Source: an uncultured Prochlorococcus sp. (GTDB lineage: Bacteria > Cyanobacteriota > Cyanobacteriia > PCC-6307 > Cyanobiaceae). Taken from it: a DNA stretch of 64,000 nucleotides. The notes under the pieces are model-generated. The model was not told where the DNA came from. It did not search any database and worked only from the letters and a program-made list of their open reading frames with translations. Shown here piece after piece: positions 49,748-60,573 of the stretch. Location: assembly GCA_902583265.1 (NCBI GenBank), contig CACHVD010000002.1, forward strand, positions 62,001 to 126,000, given 5' to 3'. A program made the position numbers and the translations under genes. Positions within the stretch are counted from its first letter, which is position 1. The number at the start of each line of letters is the position of its first letter.

Positions 49748-51169
49748 TTATGCATCGTAATACATGAAGAATTCATGTGGATGAGGCCTTTGTCTTAGTT
49801 GTTGTACCTCTTCGTACTTTATATCGATAAAGTTATCAATAAAATCTTCAGTAAATACTCCACCAGCTAATAGATAATCCTTATCTGCTTTTAGCGCATT
49901 AAGTGAATCATTTAGAGATGACGGCACTGTATCAATTTTTGCTAGTTCATCAGCTGGAAGTTCAAATAAATCTACATCTACTCCGTCACCAGGATCAATT
50001 TGATTTTTAATTCCATCAATACCTGCAAGCATCATCACAGAAAATGCTAAGTAGGGATTTGCGAGTGCGTCACCAGATCTGAATTCTAATCTTTTAGCTT
50101 TAGGGCTTGGACCTGTTAAAGGTATTCTTACTGCAGCTGATCTATTACCCTCAGAATAAACTAGGTTTACAGGTGCTTCGAAACCTGGAACCAATCGTTT
50201 ATAACTATTTGTAGTTGGGTTAGTAAATGCTAAGAATGATGGTGCATGTTTAAGTATGCCTCCGATGTACCATCTTGCTGTTTGAGATAAATTTGCATAT
50301 GCTCCTTCACCGAAGAATAGTGGCTGTCCACTCTTCCATAAACTTTGGTGAACATGCATTCCCGTTCCGTTGTCGTTAAAAACAGGCTTGGGCATAAATG
50401 TTGCTGTTTTTCCATATTTTTTTGCAACATTCCTGACAACGTACTTATAAGTCATAACGTTATCAGCAGCATTTATTAACGAATCAAATTTCATTCCAAG
50501 CTCGTGTTGACCGGCACCAGCAACTTCATGGTGATGTTTTTCTGTGGGGATACCTAATTCACCCATAAGAAGGAGCATCTCAGATCTGATATCTTGCGCA
50601 GTATCATTTGGAGCTACTGGAAAATATCCTTCTTTATATTGTATTTTGTATCCTAAATTTCCTCCTTCTTCAATTCTCCCTGTATTCCATGGCGCTTCAA
50701 TGGTATCTACACTATAAAAACAACCTCCCTCTTTAGAGTCATATCTAACATCATCGAATAAAAAGAATTCTGGTTCCGGTCCAAAAAATGCAGTATCTGC
50801 AATACCCGTCGAATCTAAATATTTTAATGCCTTTTGAGCTAAGGCTCTTGGACATCTATCGTATGGTTCACCACTTCTAGGTTCTTGTATGGAGCAAATC
50901 ATACTTAGCGTTTTATGTTTATAAAAAGGATCAATCCAAGCTGTAGTTGCATCTGGAACCATTGACATATCAGAGGCATTAATTGCTTTCCAACCTCTTA
51001 TTGATGAACCATCAAATGCTAGACCCTCTGTAAAGGAATCTTCCTCTATCATGTCCGATGTAAGAGTTAAATGTTGCCATTTTCCATGAATGTCTGTGAA
51101 TTTCAAATCGATTAGTTCAATTCCTTCGTCTTTAATTTGACTTAAAACATCTTGTGGAGATTTAGACAT
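49748..51169 (-). CDS. glnA: glutamine synthetase type I
   Basis: [42 protein letters not shown]; track start 51226 is probably too far upstream. Confidence 0.97.
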   Translation of the reverse strand: MSKSPQDVLSQIKDEGIELIDLKFTDIHGKWQHLTLTSDMIEEDSFTEGLAFDGSSIRGWKAINASDMSMVPDATTAWIDPFYKHKTLSMICSIQEPRSGEPYDRCPRALAQKALKYLDSTGIADTAFFGPEPEFFLFDDVRYDSKEGGCFYSVDTIEAPWNTGRIEEGGNLGYKIQYKEGYFPVAPNDTAQDIRSEMLLLMGELGIPTEKHHHEVAGAGQHELGMKFDSLINAADNVMTYKYVVRNVAKKYGKTATFMPKPVFNDNGTGMHVHQSLWKSGQPLFFGEGAYANLSQTARWYIGGILKHAPSFLAFTNPTTNSYKRLVPGFEAPVNLVYSEGNRSAAVRIPLTGPSPKAKRLEFRSGDALANPYLAFSVMMLAGIDGIKNQIDPGDGVDVDLFELPADELAKIDTVPSSLNDSLNALKADKDYLLAGGVFTEDFIDNFIDIKYEEVQQLRQRPHPHEFFMYYDA

Positions 51170-51219
51170 AACTTTTGAGATACCTTCTATGAAATTAATA
51201 ACTTGATGATTCTTATTAT

Positions 51220-51233
51220 GTATCAATAGTAAC
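51220..51233 (-). promoter_or_regulatory. Putative NtcA-binding site upstream of glnA (GTTACTATTGATAC)
   Basis: Minus strand GTT-N8-TAC, N22, TAATTT (-10) at 51192-51197; matches the urtA promoter. Confidence 0.78.
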
Positions 51234-51369
51234 TTTTTTGAAGACTTGATGTCTTCTTTCAGTATTTCAAGTTATAAGTTTAATATTTGTTAACTTAAAT
51301 ATTTAAATTGGATGAATTTCTCTAAATATTTATCGCTTATGTGGTGAAATTAGTTTAATTTTAATGTAA

Positions 51370-52569
51370 TTGGATGTTAATGCTTTGACAGAGGCAAAAC
51401 TTGTTTCAACCTTAAATGAAGAGAATTTATCTCATTTCTCAAAGACCTATGTTCCCCCTCGTCTTTTATTAGGTCCTGGCCCATCAAATGCACATCCAGA
51501 AGTGTTAAATGCCCTTTCTTTAAATCCTATTGGACATTTAGATGAAGCATATATTTCATTAATGTCTGATGTACAACAACTTCTGAGGTATACCTGGCAA
51601 TGTAGTAATCGACTAACTCTTCCAATGAGTGGTACAGGGAGTGCAGCTATGGAGGCTTCAATAGCTAATTTTATAGAAGAAGGAGAAAAAATTCTAATTG
51701 CTAAAAAAGGATATTTTGGGGACAGACTAGTTGATATGGCTACAAGATATAAGGCTGCAGTTTCGGTTATTGAAAAACCATGGGGTGAGGCTTTTTCATA
51801 TGAAGAAATTAAGTATGAAATAGAAACAAAAAAACCTTCTATATTTGCCATTGTTCATGCGGAAACATCAAGTGGTGTTTTACAACCTCTTGATGGAATT
51901 GGAGATATATGTAAAAAAAATAACTGCTTGTTTTTAGTTGATGCAGTTACTTCGCTTGGAGCCTTAGAACTATTGATTGATGAATGGAATATTGATTTAG
52001 CATATAGTTGTAGCCAGAAAGGATTAAGCTGCCCGCCAGGATTAAGTCCTTTTACAATGAATAAAAGAGCTCAAGATAAGCTTAGTTCAAGAAAAACAAA
52101 AGTCCCTAATTGGTATTTAGATTTGTCTCTTTTAAATAAATATTGGGGGTCTGATCGTGTTTATCATCATACAGCTCCCGTCAACATGAATTTTGCGATT
52201 CGTGAAGGTTTACGATTAATTGCAAATGAAGGTTTAGAGAATGTTTGGAATAGACATAACGCTAATGCAAAAAAACTATGGAATGGTTTAGAGAGTCTTG
52301 GCATGGAATTACATGTTTCAAAGGATTATAGATTGCCAACTCTAACAACAGTTAAGATCCCACCAGCCGTTGACGGAGATGGATTTAGAAATCATTTATT
52401 ACGAAATTTTGGAATAGAAATAGGTAATGGTCTTGGAGAGTTGTCAGGAAAGGTATGGCGTATAGGGCTAATGGGTTATAATTCAAGCGAGGATAATGTT
52501 GACAGATTATTGAACCTTTTTGACACTGAATTAAAAAAATATTCTATTTTTGAGTCCTCAACTTTTTGA
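51370..52569 (+). CDS. alanine/serine-glyoxylate aminotransferase family protein (class V PLP)
   Basis: LLGPGPSNAHPEVLNAL; PMSGTGSAAMEA; CSQKGLSCPPGLSPF. Confidence 0.9.
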   Translation: MDVNALTEAKLVSTLNEENLSHFSKTYVPPRLLLGPGPSNAHPEVLNALSLNPIGHLDEAYISLMSDVQQLLRYTWQCSNRLTLPMSGTGSAAMEASIANFIEEGEKILIAKKGYFGDRLVDMATRYKAAVSVIEKPWGEAFSYEEIKYEIETKKPSIFAIVHAETSSGVLQPLDGIGDICKKNNCLFLVDAVTSLGALELLIDEWNIDLAYSCSQKGLSCPPGLSPFTMNKRAQDKLSSRKTKVPNWYLDLSLLNKYWGSDRVYHHTAPVNMNFAIREGLRLIANEGLENVWNRHNANAKKLWNGLESLGMELHVSKDYRLPTLTTVKIPPAVDGDGFRNHLLRNFGIEIGNGLGELSGKVWRIGLMGYNSSEDNVDRLLNLFDTELKKYSIFESSTF

Positions 52570-53059
52570 ACCAAATCTGTAATATTTGACTGCATTCATC
52601 TTCTAAAATGCCTCCTATTATTTCCATTTTGTGATGAGCACTTTTATGTTTTGACAAGTCAATCGATCCTCCTAATCCACCTCTTTTCTTATCGTATGCA
52701 CCAAAAATAACTTTACCCATCCGAGCTTGAATAAGAGCAGAGGAACACATAGTACAAGGTTCTAAATTTGTGATAATAGTACATTCATTAAATCTCCAAT
52801 CATTTTTTATTAGAGATGCCTGTCTAAGTGCCATTATCTCAGCATGACCTAATGGGTCTTTATTTATATTCCTCCTATTAACACCTCTCCCAATACATCT
52901 TCCTCTCTCATCTAAAATTATTGAACAGATTGGTAACTCAACTTTCCCAATTTCTTTTGATCTTCTTAATATCGAATTCATCCAAATAGTGTATTTTGAA
53001 TTATTTATTTCTTTTTGATTATTATTATTACTATTTCCATTTTCAAAAATATACCTCAT
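52544..53059 (-). CDS. tadA: tRNA-specific adenosine deaminase
   Basis: HAEIMALRQA and LEPCTMCSSALIQARMGKVIFGAYD. Confidence 0.93.
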   Translation of the reverse strand: MRYIFENGNSNNNNQKEINNSKYTIWMNSILRRSKEIGKVELPICSIILDERGRCIGRGVNRRNINKDPLGHAEIMALRQASLIKNDWRFNECTIITNLEPCTMCSSALIQARMGKVIFGAYDKKRGGLGGSIDLSKHKSAHHKMEIIGGILEDECSQILQIWFKKLRTQK

Positions 53060-53103
53060 TTACCAATATTGAGAATAGACTTAATTAATAGATATCCTAT
53101 CTG

Positions 53104-54495
53104 ATGATTGAAGATTTAATAAATGATAAAGATATATATTTCCCTTCTTATATAGGGACTAATGACAAATTGATTACTCTTCTCAATAGAGCAAGTCAAA
53201 CTCTTTGTGACTGGTTCTCTAAAGCCGATAAAAATGGTCCTTTACCTTTTGATGATAATTTCAAGTGCATTATGCCTGAGGAGGATGGCAACTCTGAAGA
53301 AGATTTGTTTTCTGATATCGAATCTCTTTTGAATAATTCATTTAATCCCGTTCATCCTGGCTCACTAGCTCACCTTGATCCCCCACCTTTAATTTTCTCT
53401 ATTCTAGGAGATTTAATTGCTGCGGGTTTGAATAATAATCTTCTTGCTTACGAGTTATCTCCAAGTGTTACTTTGCTTGAAGAATCATTATGCAAATGGT
53501 TCGCAAAGAAAATAGGGTTTAATGATTTCTCTGGAGGTATAGCTGCTAGCGGAGGTACCTTAAGTAATTTGAATGCACTTATAGCAGCTAGAAATAATGC
53601 TGGATTAGGTTCAAATTCTAATTCTGTATTGATTGTTAGTGAAGATGCTCATTCTTCCTTCATTAAATGTATAAGAATAATGGGTCTTGATGCTACAAAT
53701 CTTGTCCGGATTAAAACTGATAATCAAGGTCGTATGGATATAAATAATCTCAGAAAATCTATAGATAAATGTTTAATAGAAAATAAAAAAATTTTTGCTA
53801 TCGTTGCCACCCTTGGAACAACTGTAAGAGGGGCTATTGATCCAATTAAAGAAATAAGTGAAATATGTAATGAAAGAAATATATGGTTACACATCGATGG
53901 CTCAATTGGAGGGATTTTTGCTATAACGTCTATTCCAATAGAAGGTTTAAATTATATTAATCAGGCTAATTCAATAACGATAAATCCCCAAAAAATTATT
54001 GGTATAACAAAGACTTCATCTTTGTTATTAGTTTCAAATATGACTACTTTAAAAAATACCTTTTCTACTGGATTACCATACATATCATCTAAAGAAGATA
54101 TTACAAACAGGGGTGAATTAGGCATACAAGGTTCAAGACCAGCAGAGGTTATAAAACTATGGCTGGGATTACGTTTTTTAGGATTGCATGGAATTGAAGA
54201 TATATTAAAATCATCAGTTAAAAGAAAAGATTTTTTTATAGAAAATATTGATAATAATAAATTTGAAATATATTCAGGTCCTTTACATATTGTTTCATTC
54301 CTACCAAAGGGACTTACTACAAAAGATACAGATTTCTGGACTCAAACTAAAGTTAATGAATTAATGAAAAACAATTTTATGCTTTCTAGACCAATGTTTA
54401 AAGGTAAGTATCTTTTACGCGTGGTTATGGGCAACTACAATACAAATTATTCTCATATTAAAGATCTTTTGAAATTTTTAAATGCTTATCAATGA
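53104..54495 (+). CDS. PLP-dependent group II decarboxylase family protein
   Basis: HPGSLAHLDPPPL; GGIAASGGTLSNLNAL; HIDGSIGG; INPQKIIGITKTSSLLL. Confidence 0.88.
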   Translation: MIEDLINDKDIYFPSYIGTNDKLITLLNRASQTLCDWFSKADKNGPLPFDDNFKCIMPEEDGNSEEDLFSDIESLLNNSFNPVHPGSLAHLDPPPLIFSILGDLIAAGLNNNLLAYELSPSVTLLEESLCKWFAKKIGFNDFSGGIAASGGTLSNLNALIAARNNAGLGSNSNSVLIVSEDAHSSFIKCIRIMGLDATNLVRIKTDNQGRMDINNLRKSIDKCLIENKKIFAIVATLGTTVRGAIDPIKEISEICNERNIWLHIDGSIGGIFAITSIPIEGLNYINQANSITINPQKIIGITKTSSLLLVSNMTTLKNTFSTGLPYISSKEDITNRGELGIQGSRPAEVIKLWLGLRFLGLHGIEDILKSSVKRKDFFIENIDNNKFEIYSGPLHIVSFLPKGLTTKDTDFWTQTKVNELMKNNFMLSRPMFKGKYLLRVVMGNYNTNYSHIKDLLKFLNAYQ

Positions 54496-54629
54496 ATATC
54501 GGTAGATCAAAAATTATTGCAATATTAACGGGGTTTATATCTATAGCTATTTGTATTGCTTACTTACTTTTAATAACTATTTTTGATTTCAGAACTTATT
54601 TAAATGATCAATTATCAAATATTACCTAG
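54492..54629 (+). CDS. 45-aa single-TM microprotein (MNIGRSKIIAILTGFISIAICIAYLLLITIFDFRTYLNDQLSNIT)
   Basis: Read by hand; ATG overlaps the previous TGA (ATGA), ends in TAG 54627-54629. Confidence 0.65.
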   Translation: MNIGRSKIIAILTGFISIAICIAYLLLITIFDFRTYLNDQLSNIT

Positions 54630-56121
54630 GAAATGGAGGTAATGCTTTATTTGATTTAAAGTACTTGCTTATCTCAATTTTAGAAATAGCTTCTTTTACG
54701 AAGTTATTTAAAATGTCCTCTCTCTTACTTATTCTGTATATCTTATCTACAACTTCTTGAATTCCTCCATCTCCCCAATCTTGCCCATTTCTAAAATATT
54801 CGATCAAACTTAGTCCTACTATTCTTATTAACCAGCCTGCTGTAATAGATTGTATAGATTTAGATATTATAATTTTTGTCAAACTCGTAGCTAAAGCAGG
54901 AGAAAGAATTGCGAGCCCCCCTTTAAGTATTCCTTGTTTTGCCAATGCGCTTAGCAATGATTTCGATAAATTTTTTGCATCTTTTTTAGTAAGTTTTATT
55001 TCGTATATTTTTGATAATTCCATTATCATTTGAAGATTAACTGAGGTAGTAGTAAGAAAATCAACTGCTGGAAGCGGATTAACTAGTATTACTCCACCTG
55101 TTATCCACATATATTTTTTAATCACTTTATTTGACATTAGATATCTTTGTTCTTCTATAAAATTTTTACTTTTAATACCTAACTTATTTGAGCGAAAAAG
55201 AATATTTTCTGCTAATAACTCCTCTCCATTATTATCGAGAGTTTCAATTATTTCTTTAAATAAACTTCCTACATCTGGAACTAAATTTAAGGCATCTGAT
55301 TTTTCAAAAGAAGTTTGTTGAGGTACTGCAATTGTTTGAACAACTGAAATTTTATTTTTACTTGCAGCAGTGATAGCCATTATATTTTCTTTGATAAGGT
55401 TATTTTCATCTCTAGACCTTAAATCACATTTATTTAGTACGATTATTATTTTTTTACCTATTTTCAATAATTCATTAATTAAATAGTTTTCGTATTTATT
55501 TATGTCCTGATCTAAGACAAAGAGAACCAAGTCAGAATAAGAGGCTTGTATGATAGTTGCTTTTTCTCTTTCTTCTCCTAACTTAGATGGTTCGAATAAT
55601 CCAGGAGTATCAATTATATTGATGTTTCTTTTTAAGATTGGGATACGAATTTTATAGCTATTAATTTGCTTTGTTGTACCAATTTTTGCTGAAGTTTGTC
55701 CGACAATATTTTTCAATAAGGTTCTTGCTATAGATGTTTTTCCTGAGGAACCTGCTCCAAAAAGAGTAACTTTATAATCTCCTGTTTTTAATTGTGACGC
55801 TAATTTATTTTTTTGGTAATTTAATAATTCAACTTTAACTTTATCGTTAATTTTTTTATTAATTTTCTCAATCCCCTCCAAACTTATCTTGGCAGCACTA
55901 TATTTATTTTTGAATGAAAGTCTATTTGTGTTGCTTTTATATAGAACCTTATAAACTATTTTTTTAAATAATTTTTTATCAATATTATAAAAAATATACA
56001 GAATTGCTATTAAAAATAACAGGGTATAAATATTTACTATTCTTATTAGAATTGAAAATATAATATATAGAAATAAAATAAAGATAAAATACTTTAGATA
56101 CTTTAATTTCAAGTAATTCAT
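54622..56121 (-). CDS. Era/YcjF-like membrane-associated GTPase (DUF697-like C-terminus)
   Basis: G1 GAGSSGKTS, IDTPGLFEPS, NKCDL; start MNYLKLKYL at 56121 avoids the lspA overlap of the track ORF. Confidence 0.85.
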   Translation of the reverse strand: MNYLKLKYLKYFIFILFLYIIFSILIRIVNIYTLLFLIAILYIFYNIDKKLFKKIVYKVLYKSNTNRLSFKNKYSAAKISLEGIEKINKKINDKVKVELLNYQKNKLASQLKTGDYKVTLFGAGSSGKTSIARTLLKNIVGQTSAKIGTTKQINSYKIRIPILKRNINIIDTPGLFEPSKLGEEREKATIIQASYSDLVLFVLDQDINKYENYLINELLKIGKKIIIVLNKCDLRSRDENNLIKENIMAITAASKNKISVVQTIAVPQQTSFEKSDALNLVPDVGSLFKEIIETLDNNGEELLAENILFRSNKLGIKSKNFIEEQRYLMSNKVIKKYMWITGGVILVNPLPAVDFLTTTSVNLQMIMELSKIYEIKLTKKDAKNLSKSLLSALAKQGILKGGLAILSPALATSLTKIIISKSIQSITAGWLIRIVGLSLIEYFRNGQDWGDGGIQEVVDKIYRISKREDILNNFVKEAISKIEISKYFKSNKALPPFPR

Positions 56122-56122
56122 T

Positions 56123-56581
56123 TTATCGATTATTTTTAAAAATGTTATATAGTAAAAAAATAAAACCAATATTAATAGATATATCAGCAATATTAAACAG
56201 TGGAAAATTTATAATATTTAAATTTATAAAATCAACTACATAACCTTTTAAAATCCTATCAATACCATTACCAATAGTTCCGCCAAGAATAAAGCTATAA
56301 GAATATAGATCAATTGCATTTAGGTTATTTTTTCTTAATATTAAGTAAAGAAGTAATATTGAAAAAATAATACTTATGAAAGATAAAAATATTCTACTGC
56401 CACTAAATATGTTAAATGCTGCCCCGTAATTTTTTACAAAGTCTATTCTAAATAAAAGAAAATCTTTATTTATAAATAACTTATAATTATATAACATCAA
56501 ATATTTCGTAAATTGATCTATTAAAATAATAAAAATACTTAAAGATAAAAAATATAATTTTGATTGTATTTTATTAATCAT
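56123..56581 (-). CDS. lspA: lipoprotein signal peptidase
   Basis: IDQFTKYL; NYGAAFNIFSG; GGTIGNGIDRILKGYVVDFINL; FNIADI. Confidence 0.95.
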   Translation of the reverse strand: MINKIQSKLYFLSLSIFIILIDQFTKYLMLYNYKLFINKDFLLFRIDFVKNYGAAFNIFSGSRIFLSFISIIFSILLLYLILRKNNLNAIDLYSYSFILGGTIGNGIDRILKGYVVDFINLNIINFPLFNIADISINIGFIFLLYNIFKNNR

Positions 56582-57150
56582 TATTTGCTAAGTTTTAAAC
56601 GTTTTATAGGTTTAATAAGTAAAGATAGTGGTATGAGCATTAAAAAATGATATACAATTTTCCCTACAGAGTATTTCCCTAAATTATATAAAAATAAATT
56701 AAATTGACTGTAAAATATAACTGGTATTAAGTAGTAAAATATTCCAGTTAAATGCATAGCTACTATCGCTATAAATCCATTTTTTAAAAAGTTGCCAACA
56801 TTTATTTTATTTCCTATGTTTAAATTATCAATTATATTGATTAATGGATATATACCTAATAGATAACCAAAATTTGGAGTTAACAAATAACCTAGTGAAC
56901 CACCTTTATGAAAGACTGGAAATATAAACAACCCTACAATTATATATAAAGAAAATGCTCTAAAAACAACTCTTTTATCAAATATAAGTGTTAATAATAT
57001 TATTGTAGGAATTTGCCATGTAATAGGCATTTCAAATGTATTACTTGATTTATCGAGAAATGGTAGTGGGATATAAACAGGTAGCATTGTTGTTATTACT
57101 ATTAATTGAAGACTCACCAATATCTCAATTAATTTATATAAATTGAGCAT
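56581..57150 (-). CDS. bioY: BioY family biotin transporter
   Basis: ECF S-component-like; VFHKGGSLGYLLTPNFGYLLG. Confidence 0.85.
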   Translation of the reverse strand: MLNLYKLIEILVSLQLIVITTMLPVYIPLPFLDKSSNTFEMPITWQIPTIILLTLIFDKRVVFRAFSLYIIVGLFIFPVFHKGGSLGYLLTPNFGYLLGIYPLINIIDNLNIGNKINVGNFLKNGFIAIVAMHLTGIFYYLIPVIFYSQFNLFLYNLGKYSVGKIVYHFLMLIPLSLLIKPIKRLKLSK

Positions 57151-57164
57151 GATTAAAATTCTAT

Positions 57165-58397
57165 TTATAAACTTCTCAATGCAACAATTGGATCTAATTT
57201 AGATGCTCTTTTTGCGGGTAAAACGCCAAAGATTAAACCTATTGATCCTGAAATGATCATAGTCGAAAAGGTTGTAGTAATTCCTACAGATGCAGGAAGT
57301 GGTGTTATGAGAGATAAAAGGAAAACACCTGATAATCCCGTTGATGTTCCTATTAATCCTCCAATTGAAGATAAAATTAATGCCTCAATTAAAAATTGAA
57401 TTAAAATATCCTCCTGTTTAGCACCTATTGCTTTTCTGAGACCAATCTCTTCAGTCCTTTCGCTAACAGAAACGAGCATAATATTCATGATTCCTATGCC
57501 TCCAACCACTAAAGATACAGCTCCAATACCTGCCAATAAAAATGTTAGCCCACTTGTTATGTTGGTAACTATGTTCAATGCATCTTCTTGTGATCTAACT
57601 GCGAAGTCATCATCTCTGATTATCTTATGTCTTTGTCTTAATAAGTTAGTAATTTGAAATTTAGCGGCACTTGTTGCATTTTTATTTATCGCTTCAACAC
57701 TAATGAAGCTTAAACTTACACCATATGTAGGGTCCTTCCCAGTAATCCTATTTACCATCGTAGTTAATGGAATATAAGCATTTTTATCTTGATTACTCCC
57801 AAATACAGCACCTTTTGGTTTTAATATTCCGATAATTTCATAAGTATGGTCTTTAATTCTAATTTTTCTTCCAAGTGATGATGATTTATCTTTGAAAAAT
57901 TCATCTTTAAGATCAGGACCTATTACTACATAACTTCTTGCACTATTAACATCGCTTTCGGTTAAAAATCTTCCCTTATCAACTTCAAAGCTTCTTACTT
58001 CAAGAAATTCAGGAGTTACTCCTGCAATTGATATATTTAAACTTTTAGAATTTGATTGTACTATTTCATTAGCAGATATTTGAGGAGCAACTTTTTTAAC
58101 TGTCGGGACTTGATTACTTATTGCTTCTGCATCTTCTAAAACTAGGTTTTTAGGAAATGAAATACCTCTTCTTCTTGTGTCATTATTGCCAGGAACAATG
58201 AATAAAACATTTGCACCTAAATTACTTAATTGGTTTTTTGCTAATGTTTGAGCACCTCTTCCAAGTCCAACAAGTGTAATAACTGATGCATTTCCTATAA
58301 TTATCCCCAGCATTGTTAACGAACTTCTTAATTTGTTCGAAACTAATGTTTTTGTAGCCATGCCTAAGGCTTCTTTTATTGAAATATTCCTAGACAT
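57165..58397 (-). CDS. ABC transporter permease (MacB/FtsX type)
   Basis: LRSSLTMLGIIIGNASVI; GIMNIMLVSVSERTEEIGLRKAIGAK. Confidence 0.93.
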   Translation of the reverse strand: MSRNISIKEALGMATKTLVSNKLRSSLTMLGIIIGNASVITLVGLGRGAQTLAKNQLSNLGANVLFIVPGNNDTRRRGISFPKNLVLEDAEAISNQVPTVKKVAPQISANEIVQSNSKSLNISIAGVTPEFLEVRSFEVDKGRFLTESDVNSARSYVVIGPDLKDEFFKDKSSSLGRKIRIKDHTYEIIGILKPKGAVFGSNQDKNAYIPLTTMVNRITGKDPTYGVSLSFISVEAINKNATSAAKFQITNLLRQRHKIIRDDDFAVRSQEDALNIVTNITSGLTFLLAGIGAVSLVVGGIGIMNIMLVSVSERTEEIGLRKAIGAKQEDILIQFLIEALILSSIGGLIGTSTGLSGVFLLSLITPLPASVGITTTFSTMIISGSIGLIFGVLPAKRASKLDPIVALRSL

Positions 58398-60180
58398 ATT
58401 TATACTTATCTATTGCATCATCATCTTCAATTTGCCCCATATATATAACACCCTCATTGAGCTGAAGTGTAATAAGGTCGCCATTACTAATTTGTTGATT
58501 ATCCATATTTTCTAAATTGCAAATTGTAGAAATTTTTTTGTTATTTTTGTTAAACAAAGTATAAACATCATTTACATTTTGATTGGTAACAATGCCCGCT
58601 ATATTTTTACTCAGTGGAATATTTTTCATTAATTCCTCCGGAACAAATAATATTTCTCCTGGACAAATTAAGGACATGTCAAGATTATTTTTTATTATTC
58701 TTGCTTTACCTGTGACACCGATTTCCCCTATTGAAATTCCTCTCGATACAATCTTTCTTACTAAACCTACTTTTATTAAATCTGTAGAGCCGCTAATGCC
58801 AGTTAATGTACCTGCAGTTTGAACTACTAAATCTCCTTGATTTAGGATCCCCATCTCCTGGGCAATTTGCATAGCTAAACTAAATGTTTTTGCTGTTCTT
58901 TCATCATTTTTAACTACTATAGGAGTAACTCCCCAAACAAGTTGTAATCTCCTCGCTACACTCCTTTCTGTAGTAGTTGCCAAAATAGGTGTTGGTGGTC
59001 TGAACTTACTTACATTTCGAGCAGTAGAACCTGATTTTGTTAATGGGATTATAGCTCCTGCATCAAGTTGTCTAGCTATATTACTTACTGCTGCACTGAT
59101 AGCATTTGGGATAGTACTAGGTAAGTGGCTTTCAATAGCTTTAAGTGGATAGTCCCTTTCAATTCTTCTTGCTATGGTGGCCATCGTTTCTACTGCCTCT
59201 ACAGGATAGTCGCCAACTGCAGTTTCGTTTGAAAGCATTACAGCATCAGTACCATCAAGAATTGCATTTGCAACATCACTAACTTCGGCTCTAGTTGGTC
59301 TTGGGTTAGAAGCCATAGAATCAAGCATTTGAGTCGCTGTAATTATTGGGATGCCTAATGAATTAGCTTTTCTTATTAATTCCTTTTGTAAAAGAGGAAC
59401 TTCCTCAGCAGGCATTTCTACTCCCAAATCACCTCTTGCAACCATAACACCATCACATAAGGGTAATAGTGTATCAATTTGATCAATTGCTTCAAATTTT
59501 TCAATTTTTGCTACTACTGGAGTTGAATGTCCATTTTTGTTTATTAAATCTTTTATCTCGTTTATATCGGATGGATTTCTTACGAAACTTAGAGCTATCC
59601 AATCAACTCCTTCAGATAAACCAAATTTTAAATCCTCTTTATCTTTTTCTGTTAATGCTTTTACTGATAATTGAACATCTGGGAAATTAACACCTTTATT
59701 GTTTGACAGGACCCCTCCAACAGTTACTATGCATTCCAAATGATTAGCATTTGTATCAACTTTTTCTACAATCATTTCTATTTTTCCATCATCTAAAAGT
59801 ATTCTTTTACCTTCGCTAACTTCTTGAGAAAGTTTGTCATAGGTTACATTTGCAATAGTATTTGTACATTCGACTTCATTCGATGTCAGGATGAATTTAT
59901 CACCTTTTTTAACTTTTACAGGACCATCTTTAAAGCGCCCTAATCGTATTTTAGGTCCTTGAAGATCTTGCAATATTCCAATATCAATATCTAACATTTT
60001 TGATACTTCCCTTATTGTTTTTATTCTCTCAGCATGATCCTTATGATCTCCATGTGAGAAATTTAATCGGAACGTTGTTACTCCAGCTTTAATTAAATCT
60101 GTAATTATCTCTTCAGATTGAGTTGCAGGGCCAATAGTTGCTACTATTTTCGTTCTTCTTTTTAAATCAATATTCGACAT
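58390..60180 (-). CDS. pyk: pyruvate kinase
   Basis: RRTKIVATIGPATQS; MVARGDLGVEMP; TATQMLDSM; extra C-terminal PEP-utilizer-like domain. Confidence 0.97.
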   Translation of the reverse strand: MSNIDLKRRTKIVATIGPATQSEEIITDLIKAGVTTFRLNFSHGDHKDHAERIKTIREVSKMLDIDIGILQDLQGPKIRLGRFKDGPVKVKKGDKFILTSNEVECTNTIANVTYDKLSQEVSEGKRILLDDGKIEMIVEKVDTNANHLECIVTVGGVLSNNKGVNFPDVQLSVKALTEKDKEDLKFGLSEGVDWIALSFVRNPSDINEIKDLINKNGHSTPVVAKIEKFEAIDQIDTLLPLCDGVMVARGDLGVEMPAEEVPLLQKELIRKANSLGIPIITATQMLDSMASNPRPTRAEVSDVANAILDGTDAVMLSNETAVGDYPVEAVETMATIARRIERDYPLKAIESHLPSTIPNAISAAVSNIARQLDAGAIIPLTKSGSTARNVSKFRPPTPILATTTERSVARRLQLVWGVTPIVVKNDERTAKTFSLAMQIAQEMGILNQGDLVVQTAGTLTGISGSTDLIKVGLVRKIVSRGISIGEIGVTGKARIIKNNLDMSLICPGEILFVPEELMKNIPLSKNIAGIVTNQNVNDVYTLFNKNNKKISTICNLENMDNQQISNGDLITLQLNEGVIYMGQIEDDDAIDKYKYV

Positions 60181-60241
60181 ATATAGATAATATTGCTAGA
60201 TATAAATAAATTTACCATACCCAAAGTTAGTTATTTAAGTC

Positions 60242-60571
60242 ATGGATTTTAAAACTTATCAGAAAAAAGCTAGAGAAACAGCTCAATATCCAGATTTAGG
60301 TTCAAATTATATTTATCCAACTCTTGGTTTAGTTGGAGAGGCTGGTGAGGTAGCAGAAAAAGTAAAAAAGGTTATAAGAGATAAAAATGGAATACTTGAT
60401 AATGAATCAAAATTAGGTATTAAAAAAGAGTTAGGAGATGTTTTGTGGTATTTATCAAATCTTTGTACAGAATTAGATTTCAATTTAGAGGATGTTGCAT
60501 TTCAAAACCTTGAAAAATTAAAATTAAGAGTTGCTAAAGGCAATATAAGCGGTTCTGGAGACGATAGATGA
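60242..60571 (+). CDS. MazG-like nucleotide pyrophosphohydrolase
   Basis: GLVGEAGEVAEKVKKVIRDK...KKELGDVLWYLSNL. Confidence 0.9.
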   Translation: MDFKTYQKKARETAQYPDLGSNYIYPTLGLVGEAGEVAEKVKKVIRDKNGILDNESKLGIKKELGDVLWYLSNLCTELDFNLEDVAFQNLEKLKLRVAKGNISGSGDDR

Positions 60572-60573
60572 AT

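Noticed and set aside
51240-51256. gaagac-ttgat-gtcttc small inverted repeat upstream of glnA
   Set aside because: 6-bp stem is short; may be chance in promoter-proximal AT-rich DNA
51447-51851. 134-aa minus ORF
   Set aside because: Antisense to the aminotransferase gene; no domain
56121-56190. 68-bp overlap of the GTPase ORF with lspA
   Set aside because: An internal ATG at 56121 (MNYLKLKYL) removes the overlap; track start is likely too long
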